DNA of 53,983 nt from Gammaproteobacteria bacterium (GCA_028285655.1 JANQOT010000164.1:1-53983), one strand, 5' to 3'; counted from the stretch's first letter, positions 15,161-23,635 are shown. A program made the numbers and translations. Notes: generated by a model not told the origin, from the letters alone.

Positions 15161-15883
15161 TTGATTAAGACGACCGTAGAATACAAGGATGTTGCGTTGA
15201 ACGGACAGGAATTTTTACAAATACAGAAAGAAAAATTATTGAATCACCCACTTTTTCTGGACCCTTATATCTCTACAATCTCTTCATTAAAATTATTTGA
15301 GGTTCCAAAGGCAAAAGAATTCGCTCTTCTGTATTATCCACACATATTAAGAACCAGATTATATCAGGCTAATGCGCTTGGAATTACTCCGGATGAAAAT
15401 ATTCAGTTTGTTTTAGCAGAAATTATTTATGACGAATATGGACTAGGCGATCAAACCAGATCTCATGCTCAACTCTACCGCAACTTTATGAATGCGCTTG
15501 GAATAACTGACGAAGAAATCTTAAAAGAAAACATTATTCCAGAACTTGAAAGTTACATCGATACAATGATGAAACTCACTCAAAGCAATCACTGGTTAGC
15601 GGCGGTAGCTGCCGTGGGCGTAGCCAGCGAACACCCTATACCGAAATATTACGGCCTATTGCTAAATGGATTAAGAAAAGTACCGGGCATACAAGAGCAG
15701 GATCTGGAATTATTTACAGGTCATATAGAACTTGATATCGAACATTCGAAAAAAATCGAAGAAGCTCTTCTGCCATACCTCGATGACAGTAATAATCAAG
15801 ACGAATTTACAAAAGGCCTTAAAATAAATATGAATGCGCGCAGGATATTTCATAATGGATTATATAAAGCGATTTTTAAGTAG
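15161..15883 (+). CDS. Haem-oxygenase-fold iron-containing redox enzyme
   Basis: The 240-residue all-helical protein belongs to the haem-oxygenase-like diiron group (with CADD, UndA and PqqC-like proteins). Candidate ligands fall in family positions: E87 or E92 in AEIIYDEYG, H102 in RSHAQLY, E157/H158 in VASEHPIP, and H188, D192 and H195 in GHIELDIEHS. Members use O2 for decarboxylation, hydroxylation, N-oxygenation or C-C cleavage. The first codon is TTG (15161), three bases after the DUF2878 stop, without a clear ribosome site; TTG at 15197 has AAGGA upstream and is an alternative. As the operon's last gene, it could supply the oxygen-inserting step on the methylated acyl chain. Confidence 0.82.
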   Translation: MIKTTVEYKDVALNGQEFLQIQKEKLLNHPLFLDPYISTISSLKLFEVPKAKEFALLYYPHILRTRLYQANALGITPDENIQFVLAEIIYDEYGLGDQTRSHAQLYRNFMNALGITDEEILKENIIPELESYIDTMMKLTQSNHWLAAVAAVGVASEHPIPKYYGLLLNGLRKVPGIQEQDLELFTGHIELDIEHSKKIEEALLPYLDDSNNQDEFTKGLKINMNARRIFHNGLYKAIFK

Positions 15884-15922
15884 CAATTACAGAAAGCTAA
15901 TTATGGAATAAACTGTTAAAGT

Positions 15923-16642
15923 TTAATGCTCCCACATTGTACGAATATTGCTTTTTTCTTGCCTTATTTTACTGCCGGTAAGTCGGTCCCACAAATGAAT
16001 ACCAACCATCACTTCTATATGAGTTGTGGGCACCAGAAATTTATCCAATGACTTGCGAGAGGATTCATGCGGCATGACAAATGACCACATATGCAATGCT
16101 CCGCTTTTACGTTCAGCCAATACAGACTTAAAAAACAAATGTGGAACCGGAAGCTTGATGGGGCTATTGTCTGACGTTTCAATTGTTTCAATAACCAGAT
16201 CAAAATCAAAAATAGGTCCGCTTATTACATACACTTCATAGACATCTTCCAAATTATTTAATGTTCGCACAGCGGCCTCCAGCCGCTTCCAGACACCGCG
16301 GTTAAATCCCCTCTCCTGTGGACACATGTTTGAAAGTAGAAACGTCTCGCTATCCTGTAACTCTTCTTCATTCTGGTTCGCACTTGCTACCAAATGTCCT
16401 CGATCAAATCCGGAGCCTTCATACTGGGCTTTGTCTACTCGAAACAATTCTGGAATACGAAAATCGGATCGAAAATTTTCGGAACGTTCGACATCTACCA
16501 TTCCCCGATCGACAATTTCCAATGCCCACTTTGTCTGCCGATAGTAGTAGGAATACCCGACGACATAATGTCGATTGATCAAAATCTGATCTGCAACCGG
16601 CATACCATACCTCGCTTCCGACCATTGGCTTGGTTCAAACAT
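15923..16642 (-). CDS. DNA/RNA non-specific endonuclease (NUC1 family), no signal peptide
   Basis: The 239-residue protein carries the DRGH active-site motif (FDRGHLVASAN, His83), with the magnesium ligand Asn in the NMCPQERGFNRGVWKRLE segment. Further family positions are YVISGPIF and VPHLFFKSVL. Nucleases of this family cut DNA and RNA without sequence preference and are usually secreted. Here no signal peptide is visible, although a good GGAGG ribosome site supports this start. Export without Sec, an immunity partner or a self-controlled cytoplasmic use would be needed. It converges on the lipid operon. Confidence 0.9.
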   Translation of the reverse strand: MFEPSQWSEARYGMPVADQILINRHYVVGYSYYYRQTKWALEIVDRGMVDVERSENFRSDFRIPELFRVDKAQYEGSGFDRGHLVASANQNEEELQDSETFLLSNMCPQERGFNRGVWKRLEAAVRTLNNLEDVYEVYVISGPIFDFDLVIETIETSDNSPIKLPVPHLFFKSVLAERKSGALHMWSFVMPHESSRKSLDKFLVPTTHIEVMVGIHLWDRLTGSKIRQEKSNIRTMWEH

Positions 16643-16845
16643 CGCACGTCCTCCGTATAAGGTTCCACATTCGCAATCTTACCAAGCGATTATCAAAGTC
16701 CAAGGATATTTTATGCATTGTGACTGTATGCGATTCCAATAAATCCATGTGAATCAGACACATAGTATCCATTTGGTGTATGATTACCGGGTGTGAACCA
16801 AAGATTGTGAAGCAAGCGGTTTAACAATAGCTACAGGAGTCATTC

Positions 16846-17112
16846 ATGGCAGGTGGATGGTCGCGAGATGGTGCCGTTCAGGATCAAATTGATGCGAGTG
16901 TAGACGACGCCGTCAAGCATGCTCGCAGCCGCTTGCCTAGCGGCAAAAGCTTGACTCATTGCGAGCAATGCCAGGCGGCAATTCCTGCGGCACGGCAAAA
17001 GGCCGTTCCCGGAGTTCGATTATGTGTCGACTGCCAGTCCGCGCATGACGAAAAACAGGCGACGCTTTCCGGATTCAATCGACGCGGCAGTAAAGATAGT
17101 CAGTTGCGATAG
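16846..17112 (+). CDS. DksA/TraR-type zinc finger protein, YbiI-like
   Basis: The 88-residue protein starts MAGGWSRDGAVQDQIDASVDDAV, typical of YbiI relatives, followed by a C4 zinc finger CEQC-N17-CVDC near residues 43-63 (CEQCQAAIPAARQKAVPGVRLCVDCQ). It lacks the long coiled coil of DksA, so action on RNA polymerase is uncertain. A good CAGGAG ribosome site is present. It is monocistronic, followed at once by the convergent RegA gene. Confidence 0.92.
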   Translation: MAGGWSRDGAVQDQIDASVDDAVKHARSRLPSGKSLTHCEQCQAAIPAARQKAVPGVRLCVDCQSAHDEKQATLSGFNRRGSKDSQLR

Positions 17113-17134
17113 ACCATCGGCCCACTCAACAAGT

Positions 17135-17665
17135 TTAGTTTTTGACGGGATATTTGCTTAATTTGCGCTGCAATGATCTTCTATGCATACCCAATGCACG
17201 TGCAGCGGCGGACAAATTTCCATTATTTTCTATCAAAACTTTTTGAATATGCTCCCACTCAAGTCGCTTTAACGACAATGGGTTGGTAGCCAATGTTTGA
17301 TCCGACTGTCCCTTGTCTCTGAAAAATGCCTGGAATATTTCTCTACTGCTTACCGGTTTGGTCAAATAGTGGATAGCACCCAGCTTAATTGCCTCTACCG
17401 CAGTTGCGATACTTGCGTACCCGGTAAGTACAACAATTTTTGATTTATTATTAAGCTGCTTTAAGAACGGAATAACCTCCAAACCGGACTCCGATCCCAG
17501 TTTTAAATCCACAATTGCAAAGTTTGGCGAAAACTCTCGAGCAGCTTGTCTGGCACTTTCAATATCGTGCGCAATTATTGCGCTGAAGCCTTTTTTCTCC
17601 ATACTACTGCTAAGGGCAGAAGCAAATACTTCGTCGTCTTCGACAATTAAGAGCTGATTATTCAT
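17135..17665 (-). CDS. regA: Redox response regulator, RegA/PrrA/ActR family
   Basis: The 176-residue regulator has a receiver domain (EDD at 9-11, phosphorylated Asp53 in AIVDLKLGSESG, Lys in YLTKPVS) joined to a Fis-type helix-turn-helix near the C-terminus (NLSAAARALGMHRRSLQRKLSK). This fixed arrangement and length are those of RegA/PrrA. RegA controls respiration, including oxidases, and carbon and nitrogen functions in response to membrane redox state. It overlaps regB by 4 bases, downstream of it. Targets in this window could include ccoNOQP. Confidence 0.92.
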   Translation of the reverse strand: MNNQLLIVEDDEVFASALSSSMEKKGFSAIIAHDIESARQAAREFSPNFAIVDLKLGSESGLEVIPFLKQLNNKSKIVVLTGYASIATAVEAIKLGAIHYLTKPVSSREIFQAFFRDKGQSDQTLATNPLSLKRLEWEHIQKVLIENNGNLSAAARALGMHRRSLQRKLSKYPVKN

Positions 17666-18936
17666 GAAACTGCCAAGGCATTTATGGGTAGAGAAATTGT
17701 AGTTTGCAAACCACCTTCAGAACGATTTTTAAGAACCACGCTTCCGCCAAACCGTCGAATAATTCCATAAGACAGGAATAAACCCAATCCCAGTCCTTTT
17801 GAATCTGAAAATGGCTGCTGACCTGCTTTACTGCTATCGTTCATTGTAAGTCCCGGCCCTTTATCCGACACCACCAACTGAAGCTCGTCGGTGTTAAAAA
17901 TAGTCTCGCACGATACATAGGTCGGCGAAGCATCTGCTGCATTATCGAGAATATTCTTAATAGCTTGTTGCAAGGATTTTTCCGATAAGATTTTTGGTCC
18001 GGTAATATCGTTTTGAATATATGTTTTTAGGTTTACGTTTGGACGTGTCTGCTGCCAATTCTGGATAATATCCTGAATAAATTCTTCAATTCTCATAGGT
18101 TCTCCATTTTCCAGCGGAGCAGACCCAACCGAAGCCGACAGAGTTGAAAGAGCTTCTTTGCAACGCTTAATTTGAATCTGCAAATCCTGTAGTTGCGACC
18201 GACGGGAATTTTTATCGTCTTCATCGCTGATATTCTCCGATATAAGCTGCATAGCCCCTAATGGTGTCCCCAATTCATGCGCAGTACTTGCCGCAAGTGC
18301 TCCAAGTTTAATTAGCTGTTCGTCCTTATAGGCTTCTGCTCTTTTCTCAATCAGTTCTTTTTGTTGTCGTTGTATAATTCGTCCCATTCTGACGACAAAA
18401 AATGCCACCAGCATTGCACTTACCGCAAACCCCAGCCACATGCCCAATACATGAATATTAAAATTGTGCGCATGAAACGTATGCTCACTCATTGGCGTAA
18501 TTACCCAGACAAGCAAGCTGTAGCAGCTAAACGTAATCGCGACAATAATCCAGGTAAAAATAGCGGGCAATGTAATCGCAGATATAGTAAGTGGTATCAG
18601 GTATAAGGAAACAAACGGGTTGGCCCCACCTTCTGAATACGCCAGCAGCACAGTGAGTATAAAAATATCGACTAAAAGATGTATAAAGAATTCCCACAAA
18701 GATATTTCGCGACTATTTGACAACAGAAAAATAGTGGCGCAGGTAATAAGCGTATAAATTCCAATCCAGATAATTAATTTTCCAACAGGTAATGGGATTT
18801 TTAAAAAATATACCGCCATTAAAATAGCCGTCAACTGCCCGGCAATTGCAAATCCACGCAGCCAAATCAATAGGCGCAGATTCGCCCGATAGCTGCAATC
18901 GTATAATTTATTACTATTCAAGCCAGATTTATTCAT
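17662..18936 (-). CDS. regB: Redox sensor histidine kinase, RegB/PrrB/ActS family
   Basis: The 424-residue kinase has six N-terminal membrane helices, with the ubiquinone-binding motif EGGANPF (residues 102-108) after helix 4. The H-box AASTAHELGTPLGAMQ carries His220, and a cysteine (Cys259 in QIKRCKEAL) sits where RegB has its redox-active cysteine. ATPase boxes are AIKNILDNAADAS, DKGPGLT and KGLGLGLFLS. These marks identify RegB rather than a generic kinase. It senses the quinone pool and cytoplasmic redox state and phosphorylates RegA, whose gene overlaps its end. Confidence 0.93.
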   Translation of the reverse strand: MNKSGLNSNKLYDCSYRANLRLLIWLRGFAIAGQLTAILMAVYFLKIPLPVGKLIIWIGIYTLITCATIFLLSNSREISLWEFFIHLLVDIFILTVLLAYSEGGANPFVSLYLIPLTISAITLPAIFTWIIVAITFSCYSLLVWVITPMSEHTFHAHNFNIHVLGMWLGFAVSAMLVAFFVVRMGRIIQRQQKELIEKRAEAYKDEQLIKLGALAASTAHELGTPLGAMQLISENISDEDDKNSRRSQLQDLQIQIKRCKEALSTLSASVGSAPLENGEPMRIEEFIQDIIQNWQQTRPNVNLKTYIQNDITGPKILSEKSLQQAIKNILDNAADASPTYVSCETIFNTDELQLVVSDKGPGLTMNDSSKAGQQPFSDSKGLGLGLFLSYGIIRRFGGSVVLKNRSEGGLQTTISLPINALAVS

Positions 18937-19062
18937 AATCTTTTGATTCTAGATTCCCCAGTTTAAATGCAAACCAACCTAAGCTCCTGCGACAAAATGA
19001 CGCACTAATATATTTAATTGGTTTGTTAGTATTTCCGGAATATTAATTCTTTTTTAACGGAT

Positions 19063-20169
19063 ATGAAAAAATATTTCTACGGAGTCTTATCAATTCACCT
19101 AATTTTTATGCTGGCAAATAGTTCAATTGCTGATCAGCCTGAGTCCACCGGAATATCGATGGGCTCGAAAACTATGCGTGCGGACGGTCACGCACCAATT
19201 GGAGTAATGGGAGATCACATGCACAAAAAAGGTGAATGGATGGTCTCCTACCGCTATATGAAAATGGATATGGATGGAAGCCAGGATGGAAAAAACGACA
19301 TTAGTCCAGAAGAGATAGCAACCACGATTGCAAATCCTTTTTTCGGCATGCCGATGCAACCACCTACGCTGCGAGTAGTCCCGACACAAATGACCATGAA
19401 AATGCATATGCTGGGATTCATGTATGCACCTACCGATTGGCTAACGCTGATGCTCATGGGTTCGTATATTCAAAAAGATATGAATCACATTACGTTCATG
19501 GGCGGTATGGGTACAACAGAGTTGGGACGCTTCGAGACTCGAACCAGCGGAATTGGCGATACCAAGTTAAGTGGGTTAATTAAGCTGTATGACGACGACA
19601 TGCACCATATCCATGCAAATGTCGGTGTAAGTTTTCCCACGGGTTCAATTGACGAAACCGATGACGTACTAACCCCTATGGGTGCACGCCCTACTTTACG
19701 TCTGCCGTATCCCATGCAACTAGGATCAGGGACAACGGACTTACTACCCGGCATCACTTATTCCGGCAAATCCGGAGCGATAGGCTGGGGCGCTCAATAC
19801 AGCGGAACAGTCCGGCTTGGTAAAAATGATGAAAGTTATACCTTGGGTGATATACACGAACTAACGGCATGGACGAGTTATTTACTTTCGCCGTGGATCA
19901 GTGTTTCTGCCAGACTGGCAGGTAAAACAACAGGTAAAATCGAAGGGCAGGATTCGGAAATCGTAGCGCCGGTTCAAACTGCCGATCCCGATAACCACGG
20001 CGGCGACCGTGCAGATTTTCTGGTGGGGGTTAATCTTGTTGGGCAATCCGGAATTTTACATGGTCATCGATTGGCGGCAGAATTTGGTGTGCCCATCCAT
20101 CAGAACTTAAATGGACCGCAATTGGAAACCGACTGGCTGTTTACGGTCGGCTATCAAAAAAGTTTTTAA
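19063..20169 (+). CDS. Methionine-rich outer-membrane beta-barrel protein
   Basis: The 368-residue protein has a signal peptide (ending NSSIADQ) and alternating beta strands ending in FTVGYQKSF, the aromatic C-terminus of outer-membrane barrels. It is unusually rich in Met and His: GVMGDHMHKKGEWMVSYRYM, KMDMDG, QMTMKMHML, TLMLMG, DDDMHHIHANV. Such clusters can bind Cu(I). It resembles 'transporter' proteins of the MetA-pathway/phenol-degradation type found near copper-handling genes; a role in copper or electron-transport metal supply is inference. It is monocistronic, with a strong stem-loop after the stop. Confidence 0.78.
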   Translation: MKKYFYGVLSIHLIFMLANSSIADQPESTGISMGSKTMRADGHAPIGVMGDHMHKKGEWMVSYRYMKMDMDGSQDGKNDISPEEIATTIANPFFGMPMQPPTLRVVPTQMTMKMHMLGFMYAPTDWLTLMLMGSYIQKDMNHITFMGGMGTTELGRFETRTSGIGDTKLSGLIKLYDDDMHHIHANVGVSFPTGSIDETDDVLTPMGARPTLRLPYPMQLGSGTTDLLPGITYSGKSGAIGWGAQYSGTVRLGKNDESYTLGDIHELTAWTSYLLSPWISVSARLAGKTTGKIEGQDSEIVAPVQTADPDNHGGDRADFLVGVNLVGQSGILHGHRLAAEFGVPIHQNLNGPQLETDWLFTVGYQKSF

Positions 20170-20189
20170 TTTCTGATATCCAGATATTG

Positions 20190-20219
20190 CAAAGTACTCG
20201 GTAAGTGCCGGGTACTTTG
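20190..20219 (+). terminator. Stem-loop after the Met-rich barrel gene
   Basis: CAAAGTACTCGG-N6-CCGGGTACTTTG is a 12-bp stem with one G-T wobble, 21 bases past the stop. Only a short U-rich tail (TATT) follows, so it is a likely but not ideal terminator. Confidence 0.65.
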
Positions 20220-20599
20220 TATTACGACTGATTGTTTATGGTCAGTTCAAATATCCAGGTCTTTATACGACTGATTTTTGAATAATACAATACGTCATTT
20301 CGGCATGGCCACAACTTGAATACTCCTCTTATTCGCAGACTCGTTCTGAAATCGTCCACACTCAAGATATTCAGTCGATCCAATCAGCTTAATGTACTAC
20401 GTTCAAACCTGTCCTTAACAATCTATGAAAGGCTGAATTCAGCGGGAATACTCCCGCATAGTGAGACCTAGTTAACCTTTAATCCAATTTTTCGTGGTAT
20501 TCAGACATACCTGGTAGTATGTATATACATTTAATGGTATATGTATATGCATTGCTTGCTCCTGCAAAACAGGAACAATAGTGTAAAAGAGGTATCGTT
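20220..20599 (+). other. Intergenic region with paired palindromes upstream of the HExxH protein gene
   Basis: No gene is seen. The perfect 12-mer palindrome ATGTATATACAT (20519-20530) is followed exactly 22 bp later by a one-mismatch copy ATGTATATGCAT (20541-20552). A hairpin TCCTG-CAAAA-CAGGA (20560-20574) lies just before the AGAGG ribosome site, and another GCGGGA-ATAC-TCCCGC is at 20442-20457. The palindrome pair is the best candidate for an operator of the downstream gene. Confidence 0.45.
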
Positions 20600-21013
20600 A
20601 TGCAAGAATTGCTACTTAGCTTCCTTGTCTGGATCGGCGCAAACACCGATTATAATGTAGATATTCCTCTTCCCAATGTTGCATTCACAGACACATACAA
20701 TGTCTGCGCGGTGTATGGAATTCAGGACAAAGGCCAGTGCCAGGCTGCAAAATTGTTCGGCTTTTATAATAAACAAACCACGATCTATCTGAAAAACAGC
20801 TATAAAACCAACAATAAAATAGATCATTCCAATTTAATGCACGAGCTTATACATTACGTGCAGTGGGCAAATGGAAAGCATCAACACACTTGTCTTGGCC
20901 ATTTGGAATTAGAAGCATATCAAATGCAGGATCGCTGGCTAGTCGAAAATAATTTGCAAAAAAGACTGGACCCGTTTAAAGCAGTCATGCTGGAAGCGTC
21001 TTGCGACGCATAA
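20600..21013 (+). CDS. HExxH-motif small protein (DUF6647-like, putative metalloprotease-fold)
   Basis: The 137-residue protein has the zinc-protease motif HELIHYVQ (about 82-89) followed by a cysteine-containing HTCLGHLELEAYQMQDRWL, in which the E-x-x-A helix may give the third ligand. It resembles DUF6647 proteins. No catalytic domain beyond this motif is visible, and the first residues (LLLSFLVWIGANTD) could be an uncleaved signal. Substrate unknown. The ribosome site AGAGG is well placed. It converges on the peroxidase gene. Confidence 0.7.
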   Translation: MQELLLSFLVWIGANTDYNVDIPLPNVAFTDTYNVCAVYGIQDKGQCQAAKLFGFYNKQTTIYLKNSYKTNNKIDHSNLMHELIHYVQWANGKHQHTCLGHLELEAYQMQDRWLVENNLQKRLDPFKAVMLEASCDA

Positions 21014-21048
21014 CAATTTGCGTAATTAATCTTTCTGTTTTAAATAAT

Positions 21049-22377
21049 CTAGTCTGGCGCGCTTAACAACTCCGCAGTTATTGCCGGCGGGCTCGTCAAG
21101 CTGTGTAAAAACGCTTCGAGTTGCGCCAGTTCATTATTGCTAAGTTTCAGCTCAGTTAACTCATTGTGCCCTACTACATCTTCGGGAGTTTTATTATAGT
21201 GATCGAGAACCTCACTCAAGGTCGCAAACTGCCCAAAATGAAAATACGGCGCTGTTGCACTAATATTACGCAATGTTGGCACTTTAAACGCACCCAATGT
21301 CGCCAGGTATTTGGTATTAGCAAATTTTATTTCAGCACAATCGCTCTCATTTGCATCGCTATATTCTCCCAGACAATTAAACTCGCTGGCCTGGGCTTCT
21401 TTCACGCCTTTATACCGACCAACGTCAAATAATGGCTTGTCTTTAAAAAAGCTTAAAAATGGAATCCACGACTTTTTACTTGCAGGATCGGGAGCACCAA
21501 CGTTGTGGAACCCATGATTGGTAAATAACGGACCCTGATGACAGGTAACACACATCGCTTTGCCGATAAAAAGTTTTAAGCCGGCGATTTCATCATTAGT
21601 TAATGCATTACTATTATCACCTTGCAAAGTTGCCGCTACGTATTCATCGAATCGCGATGCCGAAGGCATAAGCAGTCGTTCGTATGCCGCAATGGCTTTG
21701 CTCATATTTACAAATACTCGAGTGACGTCGTTACGATCGGTTTCAGTCATTGCATTCCAGCGCGACTTCGCATCTGCGTTCCCGTTTGGTGCTGCATTTT
21801 TTGGAAAACGATCGTGGTCCCCTAGATTTGGCAAAGGTCCAAAGATATTCTGATAGGATTTTCGATAATCGGCATCGTTATAAATAATATGCGCGTATTG
21901 CATGCGATTGCCGCCATGCTCAACATCGGACTCGAGCGGACTTAATGCCTGTGCCCATAAACTGTCACTGCGACCGTCCCAAAAAAACCAGGGGCTATGT
22001 GCAACTCCGATTATGCTTGGTGTCCCGCGCATAGTGGTCCCCACGCCCTCTGCTTTTGCCAAGCCATCAGTGAATGATTTTTCCGGTACGTGACAAGTTG
22101 CACAAGACACCTTGCCTCCGCTGCTGAAGCGGGAATCAAAAAATAGTTTGTGCCCAAAACGGGCGGCATCGATATTATCTGCAACCTGATTCGAAGGATC
22201 TGGTGGCGGCGCCGGTAAACTACCTATCCACTGCATTTTCAGTATAGATAATTCAACTTCATCCCATTCCGAACTATCCGCTGCATACGCAACATTATTG
22301 AATAACAGCCAACAGACAAATAAGGCATAGAGATATCGATGGAAACTTATCAGTCGAATCATCCTTGTATTAAACAT
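21049..22377 (-). CDS. Di-haem cytochrome c peroxidase (MauG/CcpA family)
   Basis: The 442-residue protein has a signal peptide (ending VAYAAD) and two c-type haem sites, CATCH (92-96) and CVTCH (276-280). DSRFSSGGKVSC and LSPLESDVEHGG are family segments, and the C-terminal APYFHFGQFATLSEVLDHYN is typical. Such enzymes reduce H2O2 or catalyse MauG-type oxidations in the periplasm. It lies 24 bases downstream of the YtkA-like gene and is probably co-transcribed. MbnH/MauG-type pairs with small partner proteins oxidise specific protein residues, so a copper-site maturation role is possible. Confidence 0.92.
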   Translation of the reverse strand: MFNTRMIRLISFHRYLYALFVCWLLFNNVAYAADSSEWDEVELSILKMQWIGSLPAPPPDPSNQVADNIDAARFGHKLFFDSRFSSGGKVSCATCHVPEKSFTDGLAKAEGVGTTMRGTPSIIGVAHSPWFFWDGRSDSLWAQALSPLESDVEHGGNRMQYAHIIYNDADYRKSYQNIFGPLPNLGDHDRFPKNAAPNGNADAKSRWNAMTETDRNDVTRVFVNMSKAIAAYERLLMPSASRFDEYVAATLQGDNSNALTNDEIAGLKLFIGKAMCVTCHQGPLFTNHGFHNVGAPDPASKKSWIPFLSFFKDKPLFDVGRYKGVKEAQASEFNCLGEYSDANESDCAEIKFANTKYLATLGAFKVPTLRNISATAPYFHFGQFATLSEVLDHYNKTPEDVVGHNELTELKLSNNELAQLEAFLHSLTSPPAITAELLSAPD

Positions 22378-22401
22378 TACAAGATATACAACGTTATTTT
22401 T

Positions 22402-22827
22402 CTACATTTCCAGTTCGAATTTAACTTTGTCAGTAATGGTTTCGGTTTGAATATAAAACCACATCTCCCACGATCCTGTCATACTGAATTTAATTCCCTC
22501 GATCAGATAGTCGCCGCCACCCAATTCTGTAGCTACGGGCTCTGTAGGCAGACCATGATTATGCGCGGGCATGCCGCCATCGACGGTCACTACGGCTTTT
22601 TCGACTAAATTTCCTTCCATATCTTCTACATGCAGGACCCATGGATGAATTTGATTTAAAGGAACGGGATCGTATTGAGCTTTATAAGACACTCGAAAGT
22701 GCGATTCTTCGCTAATGGCTTCTGCAGTTTGATCCCCGGATTCCGCATAAGCCGTTACCGCAATAATCAAGCAGCCGAGCAGAAATGCACATTTTTTTAC
22801 TACCAGACCTACTTTAAAACGCCGCAT
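22402..22827 (-). CDS. YtkA/FixH-like periplasmic protein
   Basis: The 141-residue protein has a signal peptide (about 1-28) and a single immunoglobulin-like domain. The YtkA-like signature is VDGGMPAHNHGLPTEPVATELGGGDYLIEGIKFSMTGSWEMWF in approximate form, where the MPAHNHG segment carries Met and two His and could bind copper. It ends with a beta strand. It precedes the di-haem peroxidase gene by 24 bases. Partner of the peroxidase or substrate carrier is inferred. Confidence 0.85.
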   Translation of the reverse strand: MRRFKVGLVVKKCAFLLGCLIIAVTAYAESGDQTAEAISEESHFRVSYKAQYDPVPLNQIHPWVLHVEDMEGNLVEKAVVTVDGGMPAHNHGLPTEPVATELGGGDYLIEGIKFSMTGSWEMWFYIQTETITDKVKFELEM

Positions 22828-22948
22828 TTTTCACCTTTTTTATGATTTCGCTTTTATAATTCCGGCTATGGATACATTATATATCACGGCAGCCAGTATA
22901 GCTGTATACAAAAAAAGACATGAATTCCTACAACCAAGTCACTAGTTT

Positions 22949-23635
22949 ATGATGAAAATAAATTCTTACGGCATAAAAACCGTAATTTTTACTTATCTAT
23001 TGTTTTCCATACCGATTTATGCGGCATCCGGCGACGCAGAAATTACCATTTTACATACGGGTTATGTGGCGCCTGTTGAGGGCAGAAATTTTGTTCCTGG
23101 CGAGCGCGACGACGGTGCCCGCCGTGTAGCGTCGACGGTCGCGCTGATAGTGGTCGAAAATGCGGTCATTATTGTCGATCCGGGCATGGTTGCAGAAGAT
23201 ATCGATCTTATTGCAAATCTGGAAAAAGCCGGGATAAAGTCGACCGAAGTCACGCATGTTTTTATCAGTCACCATCATCCCGACCATACCGTTAGAATCG
23301 GCTTATTTCCCAATGCGACTGTGGTGGATTTCTGGGGCAGTTATCAACACGATCTTTGGGAAGATCACGGTGACGAATATTCGATTGTTGATAACGTACG
23401 CGTTATTAAAACTCCCGGTCATACCGATGAAGATGCTTCATTAGTCGTTGACACCGAAAACGGTACGTATGTATTTACCCATGTATGGTGGAATGAAAAT
23501 ATGCAACCGGAGGTCGATCCGTTGGCCGAAGACAATGCGAAATTAATCGAGAGTCGAGAAAAAGTATTGGCAATTGCAGACTTCATTATTCCCGGGCATG
23601 GCCGCATGTTTGCCAATCCGCGCAATCAAAAATAA
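22949..23635 (+). CDS. Metallo-beta-lactamase-fold hydrolase (MBLAC1-like), exported
   Basis: The 228-residue protein has a signal peptide (ending IYAASG) and the MBL fold: FISHHHPDHT (zinc motif HxHxDH), TPGHTDEDAS (His), and PGHGRMF (His). At the position of the bridging Asp the sequence is VFTHVWW, i.e. His instead of Asp, which resembles the MBLAC1-like group. Substrate unknown. The ATGATG start has no clear ribosome site. The dipeptidase gene follows 37 bases later. Confidence 0.88.
   Translation: MMKINSYGIKTVIFTYLLFSIPIYAASGDAEITILHTGYVAPVEGRNFVPGERDDGARRVASTVALIVVENAVIIVDPGMVAEDIDLIANLEKAGIKSTEVTHVFISHHHPDHTVRIGLFPNATVVDFWGSYQHDLWEDHGDEYSIVDNVRVIKTPGHTDEDASLVVDTENGTYVFTHVWWNENMQPEVDPLAEDNAKLIESREKVLAIADFIIPGHGRMFANPRNQK

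Noticed and set aside
20442-20457. GCGGGA-ATAC-TCCCGC hairpin
   Set aside because: Too far from any stop codon and without a T-run, so not called as a terminator.
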